This document shows, one piece after another, positions 11,524 through 25,900 of a stretch of 64,000 nt of DNA (positions are counted from its first letter, which is position 1; the number at the start of each line of letters is the position of its first letter). Made by a program: the position numbers and the translations under genes. Under the pieces are notes generated by a model. It ran no database searches. It worked only from the letters and a program-made list of their open reading frames with translations, and was not told the DNA's origin. Origin of the DNA: Xiphophorus maculatus. Taxonomy: Eukaryota > Chordata > Actinopteri > Cyprinodontiformes > Poeciliidae. The DNA is taken from positions 12,294,594-12,358,593 of the forward strand of contig NC_036453.1 in NCBI RefSeq assembly GCF_002775205.1, in the 5' to 3' direction.

Positions 11524-14500
11524 CTGAAGCACAAAACAAAATGCACACGACAGAGGAAAACCGGTGAGCAGAGATCAAAACATTCAGATAATCAGAAGGA
11601 AATTAACTAACAGGTATGGGGCTAAATTGGGCCCAGAAAGTTTTGTCATAAAAAAAACAAAAACCTTTTGAGCCAAAAAATTATTTTAACCGAAAAAAAT
11701 GGTGAAACTAAAAATACCCTGAAAACTGGAAAGTTTGATTTTTCATTGATTACTGCAACAGTGAATTCAAAGTTCTACCTAAAAAAAAAAAATCAATCCT
11801 GCAGCTGCAGTTGAACTGCAACGCTGCTGCTCATGTTCACGCTAAAACCAAGAAGATAGAGCACATCTTCCCTTACACTGGCTCCCTGTAGCTCAGAGAA
11901 TAGACTTTAAAGTACATCTGTTAGTTTATAAATCACTGAACAGCCTAGCACCAAAATACCTTAAAGACCTGTTATTGTATCAACCTAAAGCGGTCATTTC
12001 TGGAACCAACCTGACAAAGCAGCACACCAGAACCAATCGTAAATCTGGGTCTTCACTTCTGACAGACCTGACAACATGCCTGAATTTACAGAAACATCAT
12101 TAAAATGGACTGGAACCTTTGAAATAGTGGCACCCGGTGGATTTCTTCGTCCTGGAGCTCCTACCTGCAGCGGACCCAAGGGGCCGGTCGACCTGGTGCC
12201 CTCCCGGCTGGACTCCGCCTTCTTTAGCGGCCGCGGAGCTTCAGAGCTCGCGCCTTCCAGGGACGTACATCTAGTTTAGGGTTACGGTTTGCAGTGGTGT
12301 CGAGCAACCAGCGGTGCACAGTCATAGCAACATAAACACACATGACGGGACACAAGACAAAAATAAAAGCAATGAGTGATGAAACAACGCAGCTGCGAGG
12401 AGGTCAGAGGTGAACTAACGGGATTTGGATGGTATTATGGCCCCCCAAGCAGCAAGTCACATAATATAATATGCGACTTGCTGCAACTTAACATTTAATT
12501 TATTCCTTGTTAGTTCTAGGCAAATTTATGACGGATGTTATGTATGTTCTGAAAAAATAAGTTATGTCAAAGTAAACATTACATTCGATAGAAGTTACAG
12601 AAAGTAATGTTTAAATTCTGGGAAACCAAAATTCAGAAAAAGTAATAGTTCTGGAAAGTAAAAGTTCTAAGATCTAGAACCTAACCTTTAAGTTCTACAA
12701 ATTAATGCGAAAGTTCTACATGGTAACCTGTAATTCTAGAAAACAATTTAAAAGTTCTATAAAGTAACTTGTAAGTTATCTAAAGTAATGTCAAAGTTCT
12801 AAAAGGCAACCAAGAAGTTCTAAAAAGTAACCCAAGAGTTTTAAGAGTAACCTATAGGTTTTAGAAAATAACTTCCAAGTTCTAGAAAGTAACTTGCATG
12901 TTTATTAAAGAAACCTAAATGTTCTAGAAAGTATGGTTTTTTTCCCCCGTGTTACCAAAACTTTATATATATTAGTCCTCAATCTAAAAGTGACTTCTTT
13001 GATGGAAAGAAAATGAACTTTCTATTTATCTTTTCTAAAATGTTATAATGAAAACAGGCTCAATAACCTGAGGATGCAGCGAAATGTCTCAAGTCTGAGA
13101 CATCTTCACTTTTTTTAAAATCATGAGAACAAATGTCTTGAGCTTAAATTTTGTGAATACAATAGATAGTTTATGTGAAAAGAGACAGGTTGCCAAGGTA
13201 TCTCCAGGAGGGCAGGACATTCTGCTAACATTGGGATGTAATAGTCACATAATCCACACAGGCAGTGTAAGCATGTTTCATAAACATTTATACTCTGACT
13301 CCATCAAATTTGGTTCTGATCCAGTCTTAGACTTTGATTTCTGTCATTTTGTAAATGCTCCTCGGCTCAAGACGTCACAAACCTTCAAAGTATGAATACT
13401 AAATATGGAGGTACGCAAGATATTAGCGGTGAGCAATATGGACTTAAAGTTTTATCACAATATTTTGCGGTACTATTGTGATAACGATAAAAGTGACGAT
13501 AAGAACTGTTGACGACATCATTTTTAGGTATCTATATGGCGGCGACTGTGTGACACAGCACTTATAGCCCCACCAACACAAATGCTGCTCTTGAAAAACA
13601 TTCCCATTTGTAATGCACTTCTTTAGGACATCAGTAACATAAAGAAGTGTGATTTGCGTCACTGAACTGCTCACAATAACTTTATCTTCAAATTTATTTG
13701 TATTTATTGACACTTTTATTGAACCAACAGTGGGGATAAAAGTAATAAAACTTTCAATACAGACAAAGACAGTTAAGGGGAAATTTAATCATCATTAATT
13801 GGAATTTATTGCGACGATAAACCAAAATCTTGTCAAGAAATCACTAAAAAATTATAAATGAAACAATACATGCTCACCCCTACTAGTGATGCAACTATTC
13901 CAGGTAATACAAATTGTGTCTTGTCTGACTTTAAATTAGGTCTAATTTTAGATATTTTGAGGACTAAGGCTAAAATTATAACTCAAATTTATGTAGGGAC
14001 TGAAATTTATGTAGGGACTACATGATTACACATGTAGTGCAGATGGTGTTTCTTCCTGATATTTCATGATAAAGCTTTTTTTTTTATTGCATGTGCGTTT
14101 TGGGGGTTTTCATGCCTCATCTGTGATAAATGAAGGCGTATATGTCTTTTGGACATATTTTTAAGTTTTTTTTGTTTTTTTTCATTTTTAACTCAATCTG
14201 ATTTGAAAATTCTTTATTACCAAAAAAAAGTCGAATAAATGAACTGGTGAGGACTCAAATGAGTCGTTTACAGCAGTGGTCCCCAACCTTTTTATTACCG
14301 CTGACCTGTCAAGACTTGGCAGTTTTGCCTCAGCCCGGCGGGTGAACCGTCAGATAATGCTTCTGCATGTTGGTGTTCCTGCTGAAGCTTTTTTTTTTTT
14401 TTTGCCCCGATTTTTCCTTTACGACAATCTTACAACGTCCTGCAGTGTGTGGTGTGTTGAATATGCCTGATCCAAAATGGGGCATATTCAACATTGTCTT

Positions 14501-17500
14501 GGCCCGATTATCGCAGCCTGTGGGGTTTTTCCCTGACTGGGAGCGAGAACGCAGCCTGTTGAATGAGACAGGTAGCCAATCAGAAAGCGCGGTGACGTAA
14601 GAACGCAGGGAATCCCAAACTGTTGACATGGCAACTGAGAGTCCGGTGGACATCAGAGGTGATATGTAGAAATGTTTATTACTATATGTAAATGTCATTT
14701 TTATATATATTTACTATATGTGGTAATGTTTATTCAGTTAAAAATGTTAACTACAAAAAAACATAACTCATCTCCAAATCATAGTGCAGCAAATAGAGTG
14801 GCTGCTCCCGCCGTCTTTTATCAAACGCCTTTTCTTTTAGTTTCGTCTTTTATCGCGTAAAATGAGTCCACAAACTATCACTACTACTTCTACATAGTCC
14901 TCCGTGTTTGATTATTCTAAATTCACGTATTTTGTGTTGGGGGTTTTACTGGATTTTCTTCTGGAATCGGGATTCGTGTGGTGTGTTGCACCTGCCGTGT
15001 GGCTGGACACACGAACCGACCGAACCTGTCGGTCGGTTATCGGCTCGTGTCGTGTGAACCAGACCTAAAACTCACAAGCTCCACTTCTCTCATCTCATCT
15101 CGACCACTGCCCTAACGCGCTCTGACTCTGGTCGTTATGGTAACGTTTACACATTCCTTCAAAATAAGATACAGATGCACCACAAAAATGAACCTTCTAT
15201 TTTTGTGAAAATGTTAACTCACGACTAATGGGAGCCCTGAGCTTGTTTCTCTGCAACGAGACGGTCCCATCTGTACGGAAGAGGATTAGGGCCACAGAAA
15301 AAAAAAATAAAAAAATCGCAGAATTCCGACTTTAAACTCAGAATTCCGACTTTAATCTCAGAATTCTGACTTTAAAGTCAATTTTTTATTTTTTTTTCCG
15401 GTGGCCCTAATCCTCTTCCGTACATCTGGGAGTGATGAGAGACAATGACACCTTGGTGAAGCAGTTTGAAGCTTCATTGCCTCATTAACGAGCCGGTCAC
15501 CAGATCATGCAGAGCTTGAAATGTGGGAATCACCTACCGGGATAAATCCATTTTCCTGTCTCTTCTCTGGGCCTTTTCCCCTTCGCAAAGAAACTTTCCA
15601 AAGACATCTGATCTGTTTCTGACTCATTTTGCTGCTTGTGGGCTCAATGTTGGCACGCAAGACGTAACCGAGAGAATCCGGTAAGAGGATTTTCAAAATA
15701 AAAGATCCTCCAGACTCAAATAATGCATAAAACGGAAACATTTAATTATTTCTTGCGCGGCCCGGTACCAATTGGTCAGCAAGGAGGTTGGGGACCACTA
15801 GTTTACAGGGATGGGTCGGCTTTATTTCTAATCTGTAAAGCCGTTGCTGTGCTGTTAGTGTGAAAGATAAATACGCATTGATAAAGTTTGATTGATTGTT
15901 CCTTAAGGAGAATAGCTGACAGGTTACATCAGGTTACACAACTGCATGTAAGTGAATGAATGACGAGACAGGAGGTTTGCTAGTGATGTTAAATGAAAAT
16001 GTTAGTGTGGTGTTAGTTGTTAGGACACAGAGATGGAGAACAATGACTGACACCAGAGCAAACAGCAACCCCAAAGATCACCAATCAACGCAGCCACGGC
16101 TTCAAACAAGAGATCTTCCCCTCTCTGCACAAGTTTAACACCGTCTATCAAGTGTGAGGTTAAAATCTACATTCAGTGTTGACATGCAAGACATGATCAA
16201 ACTATCTCAGATAGTACAAAGTGTAGTTTAATGTTCAACAATCAAGTTAAAGCCTCCAAAGTTTTGTTCATTATTCTTTCCTAGAAAGCGAAGAGAAGAT
16301 GCAGCTCCCATGCAGAAGGAGTTAAAATCAAGAAAAAGACAATTATCTTTGGAAAAGCCCACAAAAGCACCCAAACCATGCAGCCAAAAACAATCAACCA
16401 GGCAATTAAAGGCTAATAAATATCTGGATTTACAATTAGAATCAACAACACCGACAATAACTGGAACTTAAAAACTAGATGAAAAAGTAAAGTATTAAAT
16501 ACTCCTACTTTTTCCAAACAATTTGATGAACATGGCTGAAAAAGAAACGTCTCTTTTCTGCATCTTTACAAACTGTTTGCATAAATTAGAGCATCAAGAT
16601 GTGTTGGGATCAAGCAGAGCAGCGTTACTCACCCTTCGTAATCGTGCCGGTTTTGAATCACCCGTACGGCGAAGCAGGCGGCTATAGCGACGGCGATGAG
16701 CAGAATTAAAGCACCACACACTGCTAAGATTACAATCTTAGTGTTGGTCTGAGGGAGAGACTCTGCTGGAACAGCAAACACAGCAAAGCAAAATTTCATA
16801 TAAATCTCAAGAAATTTGTTTCGTCTTTAACAGCGACTTACAAAAATATTCATACCCTTTTTCATATTTTCCTCATGTTTCAACCTAAACCTTTGGTGTA
16901 ATTCTTTGTGATTTGATGTGTTGCACATGAAACACACACAGCAGTTCATTATAGTGAAGGGGAAAGGAAAAGATATCAGAGTTTACAGATTAAGTCAATA
17001 AAAATCTGAACAGTGAATCAGCTTTAAGGTTTTATCAGACATTCTCAATTTGAGTGGTCTGGGCTTTGACTAGGCTGGTGGTCAGCAAACTTTTCAAGCT
17101 TCTTTTGCCGCCAGTTGCTGCAAAATAGGTGCCTAGAGTTGAACAAATGACTTTTATAAATGAAAGACTTACTTTTGAAAGAAACTAAAGTAAACAAAAA
17201 GCATTATGTAAATTTTAAAAACGAAAAATATGAATATTTTGTACTGTGAGGTCTCACAACCTCTTTCTCTGGAAAACTGTGTTTCTGGAGCTTATTTGGA
17301 GATTTGAAAATTATTTGTGCCGTTTTCAAATGAAGCAGGATCTCAAATCATACAATATCTCTGACAAAACAATTACAATACTGTTATATAATAGACATTT
17401 CTGAATGTAACAGTTTAGTCATTTCAAAGTAACACCAAACAACACAAAACAGAAGAACTTTTAACCTTCCTGTGTCTCCAGATGGTTATTTGTGTTGACT

Positions 17501-20500
17501 GAACTGTAATTGTGCATTAAGTCAGCTGCAAATGGCGAAAGGTTTTGCCATATTGTGTTTTTCCATCATGTTTCCAAAGTCTTTATTAAGCGTTAAAAAA
17601 AATGGAGAAAGACTTTTAGGATAAAAAAAAAAAAAAAAAAACCTAATAATATCTATCCTCTAGCATAAATGGCAATTAAAAACAGATTTCAATCACAAAA
17701 GATGCAATATACAGGATTAAAATAACTCTGAAAATAGATATATATCGTTTATGTTTTTGGTGGCTGCAGTTAATAACAGCATTCATAAAAGTAAACTTGA
17801 ACTATTTATGATTAATTATTCTATGTTAAATGCAGAAAGGTTGACAATAAAAACATTTTATAAACTCTGCCATTCTTGTAGAGCACTGAAGTTAATAATG
17901 GCATAAAACCCAGAGGGTTGAACTGATGTGAGAATGATAAAATGCAGAGGTTACATTATAACATTATAAGAGTGGTAGCCAGCGGCGACGCCAGAAATCT
18001 TGAGCACCATGACAAAAAATTCAATTCGCCCGCAACCCAGCTGCTGTTCCAATTTCTTGAGTCTATCTGACCAATCACAAGCATCACAATTTTAAAGGCC
18101 TGCAACTTCCTTGCTTCCTTTGATCCACTGCTAATACTAGCACAATATTTACTGCTAGTGAATTTTACACGCAACAGTCCACATACTGTGTGCAAAAAGG
18201 TTGCCTATTTTTTTTAAATTAGTTTTAGCTTATTGAAATGTCTCTCTCCCCACCAGCAACAGTCACAGGCAACATGCAAAATATACATAAAGCAATCCAG
18301 ACTTCTCAAAAAATGCTATGTTGTTGCATTTTGTTCAAGTTGAAGTATAAAACTTGAATAAAAAAATATGTTTTGTCCATATTTGTTAAAGCTGTCACCA
18401 TGTCGTGACAGTTTGTTATGAAAAAGATCATCTGTGAAAAGATCAATCTCCTCCACCTCCTCCCTGAGCTAATACCGCTGCCTAAAGTGATGCACCGCTC
18501 CGACCAAAAACAACCAATCAGAACTAGGAGCATGGTCTCAGAGTTCTCAATCAACTTCATTCACTCACTGCTAGAGAGGCTAATGGCGGAGAAACAACTT
18601 ACTGTTACAGGAAAACCATTTATCTGCCATCATTGGTAGCTATGCTAACTAGACTGAGCATTCACAACAGACTATGCTAGCTGCAGCATAGCACAGAGCG
18701 ATGGGGAGGGAGAATGAGCAGCCACGTGAGACTGTGATTGACAGCGCTAAAACCCGCCTCCTGCCTCTGATTGGTTATTTCTAGAGCACTGGGAGAAGGT
18801 AGAGAAAACAAATTTTTCACAGATTATCTCTCATGCCATACTGTAACAACACAATGAAAGTTTTAATAAATATGTTAAAAAAAAAAAAAAAGTTATAAAA
18901 GTTATATACTGCAGCTTTAATTTCACTTAGGAGAGGATGGGTCAGGAGGGACGTGGCAACAGATATCTGTAATTTAAATCTCCCTGTTTTTTATTATCAT
19001 TTTATAAAGAAAGTTTGAGTTTCTGTCAGTAATATACATTTTGTTTTTAATGTGTAATTGTAAAAAGAGCAGAGGCGGGGGAAAATCCACATAGATTCCC
19101 TGGAATGGTGCTAACTAGCTTGTCATTGATCACAGTGTTGCTCACCTTTTCCTTTGGGATGGGGGCTTAGGGGTTATGCTGATGTCGGGGCTAGAGCTGC
19201 TGCTGACTGATTTATCTGTTGTTAAGTGTAGTAAAAGGTACAGGGACAAGTTAAATATATAAATAAGTTGGTAAATGTTTTCCTTCATTCATTAAATGTT
19301 GGTGAAATGGAGGCAAAAAGTAGCTTGTAGCTAAGCTAACTATACTAAATGGTTGACAATCTCACACAGTCTACCCACCTTTCTTGGAGAAAAACTGGGT
19401 TACAAATTGACACTCTTGTCGAAACCTGACTATTATTTTTCTTGGAAGGATAGTAGCTGCCATAGTCTGCTTGTCTTCTACTAACTGCTGCTAAACACCG
19501 TCACCAACAGGAATGAAAAATGTTATGCAGATCTGGGGGGAGGGGGTGTCCAGTGCAAATATGTATGTGTGCTTTTTAATGTAATTTAATTTTGACTGGT
19601 AAAAACAACTGTAAACAAACACAATATGATTAACTGAGCTCTTGACAGGGCCCCAAATTTGTTTCTATTTCTTAAAAGACAAACAAAAACAAAACAAAAA
19701 CATATTTTGTGGGTTTTCCCCCCTGATGGTACAGGGGGAGAAACCTATTTCTGATTAGTGCACAGGAAGTCCAGTTCACAAAAGTACTTTATGTAGAAAA
19801 AAGTCTAATCGATTTAATTTCTATAGGCTATCCAGACATAATTATGGTACAGAAATCAAAACGTTAACTTTAATCTTCAGTATTGGAAAGGCGAGCCACA
19901 GCAGACGCTGTGACTCCAAAGAGAAAAGAGGAAGAGAGGTGTGTTTGCCTCCAGCTAACGTCGTATTTCTGCACGCAGAACAAACTCCCACCAGAGCGGA
20001 TCTGAAACTCCGCTGAGCCAAAAAGATGACAAGTCATCACATGCACTTGTTCGCTTCATGTAGCTTGGATTCTAACAACATGCAGACACATCTGGGCCTG
20101 CTTGTTCATTCCTACCGCATTCTCCCTCAAACAACACGTTAAGTGTTCAAACACAAAGAGGAGCCTAATTGAATCAAAAGTTGATGATCTACAAAAGAAA
20201 ACTTTATTTACAAAATCGCATCTTATTTATATTTTTACATTTTAAGATAAAATATATATATATGACATTTATTGTATTGTTTATCATTTGACGTAATAAA
20301 TTTCTTATTATATTTTTATTTACCACTCATAACAAATTCCAGTTGATGTTTAATACCCCGAAAACCGTCCGTATTGTTAGTTTTATATACCATCAGCAAA
20401 TATCAGTCAATTTTAAAATATGATTAAATGCAGATACAATTTGTAGTTTTATTATATAAATCACACTTCTTCTTTCTGGCATCCTAAAGGAACAAATTAC

Positions 20501-22486
20501 AACTGGGAATGAATTTCAAGAGAAGTATTCGTGCTCGTACGGCCATGACTGCTGTGACAAAGTCGCTGCCATACAGTTACCTAAAAAAGATGTAATAAAT
20601 AGTTCTGATTGTCGCTGCTATTATAACTTCTATTATACCACAAAACATCGTGATAAAACTTTGAAGTACATCACAGCGGGAAGGTACTACAAATTATTTG
20701 TCAAAGATTTTGCGTTTCGAATATCTAAAGTATTCTAAGGAAAATGCAGCTTGGGAAGCAGGAATACTTGTGCGCAACGCTTCTTCACACACTATTGGGT
20801 GGTGTTTGCAAAGCAGCCGCTCAAGGAGCGCCATTCATTTTCTTTCCGCTTCACATTTATAGTAGGTAGTTATTTGCAATAAATCAATAATGATAAGTTA
20901 AAATGAGCGCAAGAAATCTCATTTGGACGACGATCGTCAAAGAGACGCTCCCCTTTGATATCGCTGAAAAGCCGCCATTTTGAGAAACGCTGCAAGCATT
21001 TGACAGCCAGTGTGAAGTAGTCAGTCTGCACTACCTGCCACTTTTGCCTGTGTTGCCCATCTAAGCTGATGAACTATTTCATTTTTTGAACTACAATTTT
21101 GGTTACAGAGACTTCATAATTCGTTTTAATTACAGGATTCCCCCCTGTGTACCATCAGCCTGGCGGGCCACCTGGCTAAGCATTGCTTATTTAGTTTAGA
21201 TTTTTTTTTTTTATGTTTTCATTTTTTAAGACTTTATAGTTAGAATTCAAGCAGTAATCTTCTAATAACACATAATTGTGTGATATTTTCAAATTTTCTG
21301 TCAACTTTAAACATTATTTAACTCAAAAAACACGACGGGCCGTTGAATGACTGACTGCCCTGGCGCCCCAACCACAGGGCTTAGCAGGTTTTCTGGGGGA
21401 AACCCTGAATTATTATTGTTTCATTTGCTTTGTTTTATTTTGGACATTTAAAATGTTTTCTGGTTTCAGTGTTAAATGTTCTTTAAAAGTGAAAGTTATT
21501 CATATTTGAGTGGGTATTCTCACATTATTATGCCACTGTTATCATATTAGTTGAAATATGATAACAGTGTCACCTTAAGAACATCTAAATGGATGAATAC
21601 ATCTTTCAATCTACCTTTCTGAACAACCCTGAGCTCCGTTCGGCCCTGAGTCCCCGACACGTCGGGCGGGTTCTTCACGTCGCAGAAGAAGGTCCCGTTG
21701 TCGCTGAACTGAGCCGGACTCAGCTGTATCGAAGCGTCCTTCTTGTTGATGTCTCCCACAAACTGAACCCTGTGTTTGAATTCTTCTTGTCCTGGATATG
21801 CTTTTCCGTCGGCAAAGTAGAAAATCTAGAAAAAAAGGAAAGAATATCAAATCTGAGACTCAAAACAGAAAACATCAGACGCAGAAATACCAAAGAGGAT
21901 TAGAACCACTGAAAAAACTAAAAAAACCTAAATAATTCTGACTTTAATCTTCTGAGATAATAATAATAATTTTTACTTTATTCATCCCAGCAGGGAAATT
22001 ATTTCGCAGTTACAGGTTTACACACGATAGGAGCTGTGTCTGCAGGCAGCCAGCTGAGCCAGCGCCATTCTTTGAAGGAGGACATTCGGCAAAGGTCGTC
22101 GGGACCGGGAGTCGGGACCGGGAGTCGAACCCGCGACGTCCGCAGGTCTAAGGCCTCCAAACATGGGGCGTGCTAACCCGCTGCGCCACCACAGCACGCC
22201 CCCTGAAAGAAGTATTTAATATGTACTGCATACAAGATCAAATGTTAGAAGTCTTAGATTAAAGTCAGAATTATTATTTGTTTGTTGTTGTTCTTCCAGT
22301 GGCTCTAATCCTCTTCTGTACCGAAGTAGGACCTGAAATGACACAGTCAGAATGAATTGTCCCGAGTGGCAGACGGCCACTTTTCATATCTGACAAAGAC
22401 GAGTGCAAAGCAGCTACAAAATTACAAATTGCTTTTTGAGCCTCTCACTCCTCTAACTATTCTCTACTTGTTCAAGTTCCTAATTC

Positions 22487-22517
<31 letters not shown>

Positions 22518-22894
22518 CGCACATCATGCAGGATTGGTCTGGGACAGAAAATGATTCAAATAGTCAAAAGAAAAAGATAAAAGTTTCCTTCCAGATGTTG
22601 AAAAACAATCAGTGACTCAAACCGTTTCATGGAGTTGTTAGTTAAGAGGATTTTGTTAAAACAGTAAAGTGTCGAAACTTCAGGGGGGGGAAAAAAAAAA
22701 AAAAAAAAGATGCTTTTAGCTCAGCTCATTGTGCAACACACATTCTCCAGATGCTGACGGCATACATCTGTTCTGGCAAGACTGCCCCGCAAATTAAAGA
22801 CCCCCAGGCTGTGTCATTACATTTTGCAGGAGATCAGAGCAGAAAGGGAGGCTCCCGACCAGACTTGTCTGTAAACAAAAACGGGCTGTAGAAC

Positions 22895-22925
<31 letters not shown>

Positions 22926-25900
22926 AGGTCAAGAGTCAGGTTTTCCCTTCAGACAACAGATTCCTGAAGGATATTAGTATTGCTCCAGGCGCTTTAATGT
23001 TTGTTAGTAATAAGTATAGCAGTAGGGCTGAAACGATTAATAGCATCAATTGTGATCATTGAAATGATTGTCAACTATTTTAGTAATTGATTAATCACTA
23101 ACTGGAAAGTACAGACTCTAGAAAAAGGCCATTTGCACATCACACTGAGAGCAGAAACTAAAACAAATACGTACAAAAAATATGAACATCAAATTTAAGA
23201 TAAAAAAAAAACACCTTTGCAAATATGTTCTTGCTAAAAATGATCAAACGTACACAAAAGGAATGCTACAAAATAAAAAGAAATCTAATTATTTATTTGC
23301 ATTTTCTTAGTGTTTTTCTAATGTACAAAAAAGCTAAACTGCTTAAATGAAAAAGATTGCAGAATGTACCTTTTCTTTTTATCTGATTAATCAATTATTC
23401 ATATAACAATATACATTTTATATCATCGTGTAGACCTTTTTAAAACCATGGCATGAATTGCTTTCCACTAATTTACAACTCATATTTAGCTAAATTCTGC
23501 TATTTGTTTTTTTTTTTAGCTGCACCAGAAACACTTGTATGTATGAATGTACAGTATGTATGTAGTATATGCATAGTAACACATTTTAGTCCTTTTGTTG
23601 CCAAATTCACTGTTGTGTCTTTATGTAATGACAATAAACTAAGTCTGAATCTAATTAGACCTATTCTACTGTCCCTTCAGACAACAAATTGTCTACAAAT
23701 TGTATTTTTTCTTTTAAATCAGTGTCATAAAGCAATTTAATTTGCCTGCTATGAACCGAATATAAACACCGCAAGTTTACAAGCTTTATGATGTAAACAA
23801 GCTACAGAAAATCAGGGGGGGTGGAGTTGAAACCTTTAAATCTGCAGAATGTGTCACTTTTTTTAATCCAATTAATCATCAAAATAAATAACAGAATAAT
23901 AGATTACTAAGACTAATTAATTAATCATCAAAATAATCAATTCCTAAAATAATTGTTAGTCGCAGACCTGTTTACAACTTGATTTTTCTTCAAAATTAGT
24001 GTCATGAATGACTATTTGCTTGCTGTTACCCTAATATAAACACCACAAGCAGCTTCAGTTTACATGCAGCTTTCTGATGTAAACATGGCAACAAAAACCT
24101 GAAAAAAGCATCTAAAACCAAAGTCTGACACCAAATCATCACATCCATCCCTGAGGAACAGTTGAAGCCTTTATTAACGTGTCAGGACTGATCAGCACAA
24201 TGGCAGGAAAACATCTTGGGATTGCGGGAAATGTTCCAGAAAGGACACAAGCAGCAGCAGCAGCAGGGACTCACCACGTATGGAGCTGAGTAGTATTGAC
24301 TGTCGGGCTGATTGGACTGGAAGCTCCAGCTCACACTGGTGGCTTTGGTCACCACTTCACTGGAGTCAAAGGTGCAGCGCAGGACTGCCGTTGTGCCGTT
24401 CTGCACTATCACCTCGGAGTCGGCGTACACGGTGATTGCACATGCGGGTCCTGTGACTGTTTGGTGGGAGAAAAACAGTCGGGGGAAGGCGTTAGTAACA
24501 GGATGTCAGCAGCGGGTCGGTCGCAGAGCTGAAACAACAGCAGCTCAGCAGGCGGTCACTGGGGAGACAATGAGCTGCAGGAAGATTAGGTTGAATTCAT
24601 AATGGGAGAGAAAAAAAGTTTCTGTCTGGTTGGTGTGTGGAAACGTATCGGCCATGTTTACACCCACTTTGATAACCGAAGGTTTATTTTCTGTCATCTA
24701 ATCACAGCTTCCAGGAGCTTATCTGGTTCCAAGAAACATTTATCAACAAGCGGCTGGACTGCAAAAACAAAATATCTTATCAAATGTTTTTTAGTCTAGT
24801 TTCTAGTACAGGTGTCTTAGGACACTAGAAATAAGACAAAACTCACTTAAAGTAACTTTTCAGCAAGATATGGGAGCTTGTTTTTAGTAAAGAATTCCTT
24901 TTTTATTATTTTTATACAATGGACTGAAGACAGTATTCTCAAAATTATGACTTATAAACTCAGAAAATTAAAGTCAGAATTCTGAAATTAAAGTTAGAAT
25001 TGTGAGATTAAAGTCAGATCGTTTGTAACAACGGACGCACCCGCAGCTAAAACATACTGCTAACAACATGCCAGCCATTTCTGCTCGACTTAATACAGCG
25101 TAGAGTTGATTCTTTTTGAATTAACTTATTAGTAATCACGTAATAATGATTAATAACTTGCCTTAAGGAAGGTTCAATATTTCCACAGTAAAAATGTATA
25201 AAATCAAATCACTTGACATATTCAAACATGTGACTTTCACAACTTTGGTTGCAAGCAGAGGATCTAAAAAGGTCGATTATTGAGGCTGCAGGGAATCCAG
25301 AGCATCAGAAAGACAAATAACTCGAACATCATTAAAACTTCAGTTGGAGACAATTTCAAAAAAAAAAAAAAGTAAAGAAGTGTTTATCATCCACTTCCTC
25401 CCTGTCAGATGATGGGGAGGAAGATTGAGAGTAAACAGCTTCTTATTGCATGCTAGACGTCTGTAGATAAGTGCTTATAAAAAAAAAAAGACTGTAAGTT
25501 TCAGTTTGTTAAGCTGCTGCCTGAGGATCAAAGATCCATTTTCAAACTGCTGAAAATGTGTGGATCTGCTGCATAAAATATTCCCAAATGACTCGGACTG
25601 AACTTCTCGTTGTGATTAAAGTAAGAAAGTAAAAAAGGTTTTCAGGCTGTTTTGGATTTGACAACAGCAGTTTTGTGTTTACATGTGAGTGAGCAGATAT
25701 TTTTAAAGTTCCTTATTGTGGCTTTGATGCTGAATAAATCTTATGCACCTTTATACTTGTGAATATGTCGAGCTGCTCTTCGCAACTCAAAACTGCTTTA
25801 TTTATCCCAAAGGGAGGTTAAATGTTATTATAACTCTTAATCATCCAAGCCTCTTCAAAGACTTGTTGTGGATGGTGATGCTGTGGGCAGGAAGGATAAC

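Noticed and set aside
22130..22205. tRNA gene on the minus strand
   Set aside because: A- and B-box words are present, but the cloverleaf is degenerate and continues into a SINE body and (ATT)n tail.
24296..24602. Plus-strand frames opposite mpzl1 exon 2
   Set aside because: Antisense shadow of the Ig-domain exon; the minus frame has the conserved Cys/Trp pattern and splice sites.
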